The position numbers and the translations under genes are program-made. DNA of 6,596 nt from CAZMVY01 sp964617875 (GTDB lineage: Bacteria > Planctomycetota > Phycisphaerae > UBA1845 > PWPN01). Below are positions 1-4,690 of the stretch, piece after piece (the first letter of the stretch is position 1; every line of letters starts with the position of its first letter). The notes below the pieces were generated by a model. It was not told where the DNA came from, did not search any database, and saw only the letters and a list, made by a program, of their open reading frames with translations. The stretch covers positions 1 to 6,596 of the forward strand of contig CAZUAI010000144.1 of the NCBI GenBank assembly GCA_964617875.1, read 5' to 3'.

Positions 1-54
1 AATCACCTACCCCAAGACGGCGCCGACCCAAAGCTGGTGAGAAATGCGGGTTAG
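1..54 (+). other. Possible 3' end of an off-window plus-strand gene (ambiguous)
   Basis: Two plus-strand frames are open from the left edge and stop shortly before the stem-loop at 60-92. One reads to a TGA at 38-40 and ends ...APTQSW. The other reads to a TAG at 52-54 and ends ...KLVRNAG. Either could be the tail of a gene outside the window, since a strong hairpin follows at once. The pieces are too short to identify, so this only notes that an upstream gene may end here. Confidence 0.2.
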
Positions 55-59
55 CGAGA

Positions 60-92
60 CGGCGGGGGCTTCCGCGGGAGAAGCCCCCGCCG
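60..92. terminator. Strong GC-rich stem-loop, candidate transcription terminator
   Basis: A perfect 12-bp inverted repeat (arm CGGCGGGGGCTT at 60-71, its complement at 81-92) encloses a 9-nt loop. It sits just after two possible stop codons at the left edge and well upstream of the next promoter. That position suits a terminator for an off-window plus-strand gene. Neither side has a clear T-run, so it is not a classic intrinsic terminator. It could instead act as a 3'-end-stabilising hairpin or be a copy of a dispersed repeat. Confidence 0.5.
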
Positions 93-254
93 CTTCGACT
101 CGCGTCACGGGCGATGCGATTAACGTGCCGACTCAAGAAGTGCAGCTGGAGCGGCATGTCATCGGCTCAATGAGATGAGAGGTTTTTGGCTGGGCTCTGG
201 GCGACGAAGCCCCCAAGGCCGCAGTCGATTGATACCCAAAAGAGTACATGACCC
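93..254. other. Intergenic stretch with no supported gene
   Basis: Between the stem-loop and the promoter I find no coding region with a ribosome binding site or a recognisable protein. A long minus-strand open frame crosses this stretch (167-1249), but it is a shadow of the prepilin gene: its translation is Arg/Val-rich and low in complexity. Only a weak 5-bp GGGCT/AGCCC pairing near 193-213 was noted, and nothing is assigned to it. Confidence 0.5.
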
Positions 255-283
255 TTGACATGCACGGAACTGCCAAGTATACT
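255..283 (+). promoter_or_regulatory. Sigma70-type promoter of the prepilin-type gene
   Basis: A perfect -35 box TTGACA (255-260) is followed, after a 17-bp spacer, by TATACT (278-283), which matches the -10 consensus at five of six positions. In a GC-rich genome this AT-rich pair at ideal spacing is unlikely to be chance. Transcription would start near 290 and leave a leader of about 145 nt before the ATG at 437. A 6-bp inverted repeat, AAGTAT (275-280) and ATACTT (288-293), brackets the -10 and the expected start site. Confidence 0.8.
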
Positions 284-294
284 AAGGATACTTA

Positions 295-308
295 ATCGGT
301 TAACCGAT
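295..308. promoter_or_regulatory. 14-bp palindrome at the start of the transcript, candidate operator
   Basis: ATCGGTTAACCGAT is a perfect palindrome lying 12 bp after the -10 box, so it would cover about +5 to +18 of the transcript. A repressor bound there would block promoter clearance. Its size and symmetry suit a dimeric helix-turn-helix regulator, for example of the LacI or TetR class. Which family is unknown, and no regulator gene is present in the window. The perfect symmetry is observed; the operator role is inferred. Confidence 0.55.
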
Positions 309-382
309 GAGGGTTCTATAGAGTCGTTCAGACGGAGCGGCCATCCATGCAAGTCGTGCGGATTGGGTGGCGGTCGCCTGCT

Positions 383-400
383 GACGACGCGAGCGTCGTC
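383..400 (+). promoter_or_regulatory. Hairpin in the 5' leader of the prepilin-type gene
   Basis: GACGACG (383-389) and CGTCGTC (394-400) form a perfect 7-bp GC-rich stem closing a CGAG tetraloop. The hairpin ends 36 nt before the chosen start codon, leaving the Shine-Dalgarno at 425-430 free. Only two T residues follow, so it is probably not a terminator. It may stabilise the mRNA or be a chance element. Confidence 0.4.
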
Positions 401-436
401 TTCAACGAGGCGGCGATCATAACAGGGGAGCCAGAT

Positions 437-1339
437 ATGTCGCAGCAGAATCACCTCGGCCGCGCAATCACCAGGCACCGGAATGCCCGACCCGCCTTCA
501 CGTTGATCGAGTTGCTCGTCGTTGTCGCGATCATCGCGTTGCTGGTCTCGGTCCTGTTGCCCTCGCTGGCCAGGGCCCGGGCCCAGGCGCGTTCCACGAT
601 CGACGCCTCGAATCTCAAGCAGATCGGCAACGCGCAGATGCTGTACGCCTCGGAGTCGAAGGGCTACATCGCCCGCGGCGGCAATGACACGGCGCCGAGC
701 TGGATCAAGCTGCTGCCGCGTCAGTTCGGCGACCGGAAGACGTACAGCAACGTGAACGACGTGCCGGTCCACAAGTACCCGGTGTTCCAATGCCCCGAAC
801 GGGCCATGACGATCGACCGGCCGTGCCTGGACTACGTCATCAACACCTTCAAGCACGACATCCAGCGAAACCAGCCCTGGAGTTCGAGCTACACGGTCAT
901 CGAGCAGCAGGATCCCACGTCGCTCGAGGTGTGGAAGCTTCCGGCGACGGTTCTCTTGATCGGTGATGCGGCGTGGGAAAAGGGCCGGGCGGAGGACGGC
1001 GCGAACACAACCGGCGACCTCTACAATGCGCGGCAGAAGTATCAGGCTGTTCAGGAAGGGAAGTACGCCCTCGACAAGGACAAGGGCGGGGGACTCGATC
1101 ACTTCGACGTGTACAAGCCGGAATACTCCCAGTGGCACCAGGAACAGATCCCCGGGGGGCGTGGGGCTCCGAACTATATATCGAAACGCCGGGCCGGCAC
1201 CCGAACCCATATGAAGCGGTATTGCAACTGGCTGTGGGCGGACGGCCATGTCGAGCGGCTGATCGACCGGCCCCGAACGGATGCGGAGTGGCTTCGGCTT
1301 TACGGCGTAAAGGACTACACCCGGCCGCTGAAGGATTGA
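437..1339 (+). CDS. Prepilin-type N-terminal cleavage/methylation protein, H-X9-DG-like class
   Basis: This 300-residue protein has a type IV pilin/type II secretion pseudopilin N-terminus: a short basic leader (1-20), then FTLIELLVVVAIIALL with Phe21 as the mature +1 residue, Glu at +5 and a hydrophobic helix to about 43. Prepilin peptidase would cleave Ala20-Phe21, so Ala replaces the usual Gly at -1. The helix runs into SNLKQIGNAQMLYA (58-71). A pair of cysteines follows (119 in QCPE, 130), and WADGHVERL lies near the C-terminus, as in the large planctomycete H-X9-DG family. Here the spacing is His258-X10-Asp-Gly. Such proteins are expected outside the cytoplasmic membrane; their individual roles are mostly unknown. 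I chose ATG 437 over the in-frame ATG 347 because GGGGAG lies 6 nt upstream and the leader length then fits. It is monocistronic here, behind the promoter at 255-283. Confidence 0.9.
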   Translation: MSQQNHLGRAITRHRNARPAFTLIELLVVVAIIALLVSVLLPSLARARAQARSTIDASNLKQIGNAQMLYASESKGYIARGGNDTAPSWIKLLPRQFGDRKTYSNVNDVPVHKYPVFQCPERAMTIDRPCLDYVINTFKHDIQRNQPWSSSYTVIEQQDPTSLEVWKLPATVLLIGDAAWEKGRAEDGANTTGDLYNARQKYQAVQEGKYALDKDKGGGLDHFDVYKPEYSQWHQEQIPGGRGAPNYISKRRAGTRTHMKRYCNWLWADGHVERLIDRPRTDAEWLRLYGVKDYTRPLKD

Positions 1340-1354
1340 CCATCCGGCACGGCA
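1340..1354. other. 15-bp convergent junction
   Basis: The stop codons of the prepilin-type gene (TGA, plus strand) and the tail-anchored protein gene (TAG, minus strand) face each other with 15 bp between them. No hairpin with a T-run fits in this gap. Any terminators must lie inside the opposing coding regions, or the two transcripts overlap at their 3' ends. Confidence 0.6.
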
Positions 1355-2215
1355 CTAGGGGGATGCATTGCCGCCGCCGAACAGCACGAGCGCCCAGGCC
1401 ACGCCCGCCATGATCGCGGTCACCACTCCCACATATCCCAGCTTGCTCTTGAGCGAGGTACTCATCCGGGCGAACGGCAGATCGAGCAGGCGAAGCAGCC
1501 CTACGGCCAGATAAAGCGGCGCGTATGACGCGCGACGCGGCGCCGCCTTCAGCCCGCGAACGATCTTGCTCCGCAATCGTCGAACCAGGCCGCCGGGCTC
1601 TTCGGTCGCTTCCTGGGAGGCGGTTGCCGCATCCGCAGCGGCGGCGAGTTCGGCCTCGACCACCACCCGGTCGGCATCCTCCGGTGGGGTTGCCGCTTCC
1701 GGGGTCGCCGCGCCAATCCCGTTATCCGTGCCGGTATCCAGGAACACCTGTTCGCCGGCGTCGCCGCCGACGGCCTCGGCACCTGCGGATGCGGACGCGG
1801 GGGCCTCGCCGAAAAAGGCGTCTGTCTCGGCGGCGGCCGTGGAGGCCGGCTTCGTCGCACTTACGGGAGTCGCTTCTGCCGGGCCTGGGCCGGCCGCCTG
1901 GTCGCGACCGGTGGGTTCCGCAGGTTGTGTCGGCGGTTGTTCCACGCGCCCCGCCAGAAGCGACTCGATTTGAGAAACGGTCTCTTCGACGGCCCCCGAG
2001 CTTGCCGGTGCTGTTGCGGCGCCGGGCGGCGATTCGTCCTTCGAATCGGTCTGTCCGGGATGATCCGCCGCAACGCCGACCTCATGGGCAACGACCGAAG
2101 CCAACGATTCAGCCTCGGCGAGAAGCTGATCGATGTCGTTGGCCGCCAATGCCGAAAGGGGATCATTTCGGCGCGGCTGCGGTTCCGGACTCGGGTTGGC
2201 TGGTTTGTCGGGCAT
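1355..2215 (-). CDS. Tail-anchored acidic protein, third gene of the Hsp70 cluster
   Basis: I do not recognise a named family. Counted from ATG 2215, the protein has 286 residues. Residues 1-205 are rich in Ala, Pro, Glu, Asp, Gly and Thr and are probably disordered, apart from two short helical-looking pieces, NDIDQLLAEAESLASVVAHE (26-45) and VSQIESLLAGRVEQ (80-93). These share an I-[DE]-x-L-L core. A basic stretch follows (RRLRSKIVRGLKAAPRR, 212-228), then an amphipathic hydrophobic segment (YAPLYLAVGLLRLLDLPFA, 231-249) and one strong membrane segment (about 259-281) ending five residues from the C-terminus. The basic flank predicts a cytoplasmic N-terminus, that is, a tail-anchored protein. 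It begins 73 bp after the Hsp70 stop on the same strand with no visible terminator between, so cotranscription is likely. GTG 2251 is an alternative start adding 12 residues; neither start has a clear Shine-Dalgarno. A role as membrane adaptor or client of the chaperone pair is inferred. Confidence 0.8.
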   Translation of the reverse strand: MPDKPANPSPEPQPRRNDPLSALAANDIDQLLAEAESLASVVAHEVGVAADHPGQTDSKDESPPGAATAPASSGAVEETVSQIESLLAGRVEQPPTQPAEPTGRDQAAGPGPAEATPVSATKPASTAAAETDAFFGEAPASASAGAEAVGGDAGEQVFLDTGTDNGIGAATPEAATPPEDADRVVVEAELAAAADAATASQEATEEPGGLVRRLRSKIVRGLKAAPRRASYAPLYLAVGLLRLLDLPFARMSTSLKSKLGYVGVVTAIMAGVAWALVLFGGGNASP

Positions 2216-2288
2216 TGCAGGGTCTCGGCGCTGCCTGTATCTATCGGCCACAGTGCCGTTTCGGCTGAAGGCGGGGCCCTGTCACGCT

Positions 2289-3863
2289 TCAATCGCGGTA
2301 GATCTCATACGTCCGGGCGTCCTGGCGTGCGGGGCGGCGGAGTTCGACGGTGATGACGCCGTCGGAGTCGCAGCGGTAGATCTCGCAGACGGCGTCGCGG
2401 GCGAAGAGGTTCGTCTCGACGATCTCCGCCGCCGATGGCGTCGCCGTCATGGGCAGCGACGGGTCGTATGGGAACAGGATGTCCGACCAGGGGCGGACGT
2501 CGCCATCCGGCAGGCCGTCGGGGCCGACCGACGCACACTCGAGGTATCGGAGGTGGCCCACGTTGTGCCGGGGGTGATACCACGCCATCTTCTCGAGCGG
2601 CGGTTCGCCCCTTCGCGGGATCGGCGTGCCGGCCGGGTAGATCGGGTCGAATACCTCCGCCCGGCCGTGGTCGCGCAGCCGGATCAGCCCGAAATGCCGT
2701 GCAAAGACGTCGCGGTACGTCACGCGGTCCGTGGCACAGATGGCCGCGCCCATCGCGACCGACGTGAAGGGCTTGTCCGTCAGGATGACGCGGCTGTCGG
2801 CGAAGGCCTCGGAGACCATCTCGGCCGCGAGCGGCAGCCTCGACGAGCCGCCGACCATGTAGATCGTCATCGGCGCCCCCGAGGCCACGCGCGGCTCGGC
2901 TGCCGTCGCCGTCGCGATCACGCGGCCGAGCAGTTGGACCGCGGGCCGGATCATCGGGCGCAATCGCTCGTAGTACGCCGCGACGGGGATGGACGCCGGG
3001 CGACCCTCGAGACCAAAGTCGGCGGGATTCAGGAACAGGCTCTTTGCGACCCCGGCCGCGATCATTTCCTTCTGCGAGCGGACCTGCCGCAGCAGGACGT
3101 GACGGGTCAGCGGCGACAGGCCCTCCGCCGACAGCGCGAGTTTCTGCAGGAACATGTCCAGCAGCAGGCGGTCGAAGTCGTCGCCGCCCAGATCGCCGAT
3201 GCCGGCCGAGGACAGGACGCGGAAGTCGTTTCCGTCGATCCAGACGACCGACGCGTCGAATGTCCCGCCGCCGAGGTCGAACACCGCGACCGCCGACGGC
3301 TTGCGCCGCACGTCGCCTTCGCGGCCCGCCGTGAGGCAGTCCGCCAGTTCGATGGCCGATGCCGTCGGCTCGTTCAGCGTGTCGAGCACGACAAAGCCGG
3401 CGTCGCGGAAGCACTTCCGCGTGATGTGCCGCTGAGCGCCGTTGGCGTTGGCCGGCCAGGTGATCACGCACTCGAGCGGCTCGCCCTCGCCGATCGTCTG
3501 CGATTGCCGGATGGAATCGGCCAGCGAACGCAGGAAACCGGTGAGCATGTCGGCCAGATCGACCGCGGGCTCTTCGCCGGTCTCGGCACGGCGGCCTTCC
3601 GAGTAGTTCCGAAGGCGGCGTTTCAGCGAGGGGATGAACACGTGGCCGCTGTTGGGGCCGATGCGGTTGAATCGCCGGTCGGCCTCGACGCCGTGCCACC
3701 GCTGCCCGGAGGCCTTCTCGATGAGGATCGCCGACGGAAAGACCTCCTGCACGACGGTCCCGGCGCGGCTCGCCGCCGCATGGAGCACGACCGTGAACAT
3801 GCCGCGGTCGTGAATCACCGCGACCGTGTTGGTCGTGCCGAAGTCGATGCCCAGGCGTGCCAC
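2289..3863 (-). CDS. Hsp70 (DnaK-like) family ATPase with non-canonical C-terminus
   Basis: This cytoplasmic ATPase of the actin/Hsp70 superfamily has 524 residues, against about 640 for DnaK. All nucleotide-binding signatures are present in order: phosphate-1 GIDFGTTNT (5-13), SLKRRL with Lys81 at the place of the catalytic lysine, connect-1 NEPTASAIELA (164-174), phosphate-2 VFDLGGGTFD (194-203), GGDDFD (226-231), adenosine motif MVGGSSRLP (336-344) and connect-2 AMGAAI (370-375). After about residue 385 the protein departs from DnaK: the usual substrate-binding sandwich motifs, helical lid and acidic tail are not evident. In their place is a short Tyr/Trp/His-containing region (WYHPRHNVGHLRYLE, 428-442; PWSDILFPYDP, 458-468) and a beta-like end (DGVITVELRRP, 501-511). 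The GTG start is supported by GGAGGTG 5 nt upstream, overlapping the stop of the grpE-like gene. It is probably a specialised paralogue rather than housekeeping DnaK. Substrate unknown. Confidence 0.92.
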   Translation of the reverse strand: MARLGIDFGTTNTVAVIHDRGMFTVVLHAAASRAGTVVQEVFPSAILIEKASGQRWHGVEADRRFNRIGPNSGHVFIPSLKRRLRNYSEGRRAETGEEPAVDLADMLTGFLRSLADSIRQSQTIGEGEPLECVITWPANANGAQRHITRKCFRDAGFVVLDTLNEPTASAIELADCLTAGREGDVRRKPSAVAVFDLGGGTFDASVVWIDGNDFRVLSSAGIGDLGGDDFDRLLLDMFLQKLALSAEGLSPLTRHVLLRQVRSQKEMIAAGVAKSLFLNPADFGLEGRPASIPVAAYYERLRPMIRPAVQLLGRVIATATAAEPRVASGAPMTIYMVGGSSRLPLAAEMVSEAFADSRVILTDKPFTSVAMGAAICATDRVTYRDVFARHFGLIRLRDHGRAEVFDPIYPAGTPIPRRGEPPLEKMAWYHPRHNVGHLRYLECASVGPDGLPDGDVRPWSDILFPYDPSLPMTATPSAAEIVETNLFARDAVCEIYRCDSDGVITVELRRPARQDARTYEIYRD

Positions 3864-3867
3864 GGCT

Positions 3868-4569
3868 TCACCTCCGATTGACCTTCACCCGGACCGGCGC
3901 GATGACCTTGCCCCGGGCGGAGCGGAAGCCGCGCTGGAGCACGTCGGCCACGACGCCGTCGCCGAGGTCGTGGCGGCTCGTCTCGCCCACGGCAAGGTGG
4001 ATCAGCGGATCGAACGCCTCGCCCGTTCGTGCGTCGTACGGATGCACGTCCGCGACGGCGAGGACGTGGTCGAGCGCATCGACCGCCCGCCGATAGAACT
4101 CGCCATCCTCCGCGCCCCTCGCCTCCGCATCGCGCATGCGCTGTTCCAGTTCGCTCCGCAGGGCGACCACCGGCGGCAGCAGCTCCGCGAGCTTTTCGTC
4201 GAGCACGTCGGCGACCAGTCGATGGAACGTTGCCGTCGCCCGGTCCAGCGGCGCGGTCCGCACGACGGCGGCGCCGCGCCCGCGCTGCGACACGGCCAGC
4301 TCCGTGATGGCCGACATCGCGGCGGTCATCTGCCGATTCAGGGACTCGATCGCGGCGGCCATGTCGGCCTCCGCGCGGTTGAGGATGTCCGCCGGCGGGG
4401 CTTCGACGCCCGCGGCCCCGGAATGCGGCGCAGCCTGCTTCGCGACGGCGGCGGGCGTTCGGCCCTCCCCGCCGGCGGCGCGCCGCGAGACGGCCTTTGC
4501 GGCGGACGTGCCCTTCTGTTTCCGCGAATCCGGTCCTCCGGGGCGGGAAACAGCAGTCTTTCGTGGCAT
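3868..4569 (-). CDS. GrpE-like nucleotide exchange factor paired with the Hsp70
   Basis: GrpE proteins release ADP from Hsp70. This 233-residue protein shows the family mainly at its C-terminus: DALDHVLAVAD (164-174), GEAFDPLIHLAV (183-194, matching the GrpE pattern P-x-D-P-x-x-H-x-A) and VVADVLQRGF...GKVIAPVRVKV (206-230), the beta-domain that contacts the ATPase lobe. Residues 1-60 are basic, Ala/Pro/Gly-rich and probably disordered. Residues 61-165 look helical, with a charged stretch (LRSELEQRMRDAEARGAEDGEFY, near 137-159) that could form the dimer coiled coil. The ATG start has AAAGGAG 8 nt upstream. It is the first gene of the cluster, 107 bp after the glycosyltransferase and 4 bp before the Hsp70 gene. 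The weak overall similarity but kept C-terminal motif suggests a divergent GrpE specialised for its neighbour; that pairing is inferred from gene order. Confidence 0.82.
   Translation of the reverse strand: MPRKTAVSRPGGPDSRKQKGTSAAKAVSRRAAGGEGRTPAAVAKQAAPHSGAAGVEAPPADILNRAEADMAAAIESLNRQMTAAMSAITELAVSQRGRGAAVVRTAPLDRATATFHRLVADVLDEKLAELLPPVVALRSELEQRMRDAEARGAEDGEFYRRAVDALDHVLAVADVHPYDARTGEAFDPLIHLAVGETSRHDLGDGVVADVLQRGFRSARGKVIAPVRVKVNRR
3869..3875 (-). promoter_or_regulatory. Shine-Dalgarno overlapping the upstream stop, coupling Hsp70 to the GrpE-like gene
   Basis: On the minus strand GGAGGTG lies 5 nt before the GTG start at 3863, and its last two bases are the first two of the TGA stop of the grpE-like gene. 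Ribosomes ending on the first gene are thus placed at the start of the second, which favours coupled, proportioned synthesis. It also decides the GTG start. Confidence 0.8.
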
Positions 4570-4630
4570 GATTACGGCTCCTTTCTTGCCGTCGGCCGTA
4601 TCGCAACCAGCACTCGCTTCCTGCGAATCA

Positions 4631-4644
4631 GCCGCTCAGGCGGC
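4631..4644 (-). other. Small hairpin in the leader of the chaperone cluster
   Basis: GCCGC and GCGGC form a perfect 5-bp stem with a 4-nt loop (CTGA on the minus strand). It would fall a short way into the transcript starting at the TATAAT promoter, about 60 nt before the grpE-like ATG. No T-run follows on either strand, so a terminator for the upstream glycosyltransferase is only weakly supported. A leader structure is equally possible. Confidence 0.3.
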
Positions 4645-4660
4645 AGAAAACAGCGCAGGT

Positions 4661-4690
4661 ATTATAGCTCGTGCGTTCAGGAACCGACAG
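4661..4690 (-). promoter_or_regulatory. Putative promoter of the grpE-like/Hsp70 cluster
   Basis: The minus strand carries a perfect TATAAT (4666-4661) in otherwise GC-rich sequence, beginning 11 bp after the glycosyltransferase stop codon. The best -35 candidate is CTGTCG (4690-4685) at an 18-bp spacing, matching only three of six consensus positions, and it lies inside the end of the glycosyltransferase gene. Transcription would start near 4654 and give a leader of about 85 nt. No CIRCE palindrome is present, so HrcA-type heat-shock control is not supported. Confidence 0.5.

Noticed and set aside
48..60. Integron attC-like core near GGGTTAGCG
   Set aside because: The bases do not fit the GTTRRRY / RYYYAAC core pair, and no matching second core site or cassette structure is present.
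347..436. Longer prepilin start at ATG 347
   Set aside because: It would add 30 residues before an already adequate basic leader and has no clear Shine-Dalgarno, whereas ATG 437 has GGGGAG at 6 nt.
167..1249. Minus-strand open frame of 360 codons opposite the prepilin-type gene
   Set aside because: The translation is Arg/Val-rich with no family resemblance. It crosses the promoter region, and the plus strand carries a convincing prepilin-type protein.
2040..2060. J-domain HPD signature in the third gene
   Set aside because: The only similar string is DHPGQ in a disordered stretch. There is no HPD tripeptide and no flanking helical J-domain pattern.
2133..3881. Plus-strand open frame of 582 codons opposite the Hsp70 gene
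   Set aside because: It is an Arg/Val/Asp-rich shadow with no recognisable domain. The opposite strand encodes a clear Hsp70 with all its nucleotide-binding motifs and a good ribosome binding site. Long antisense frames are expected at this GC content.
4608..4616. CIRCE heat-shock operator (minus strand GAGTGCTGG)
   Set aside because: Only one half resembles CIRCE. The position 9 nt upstream matches the needed opposite arm at only three of nine bases, so there is no inverted repeat.
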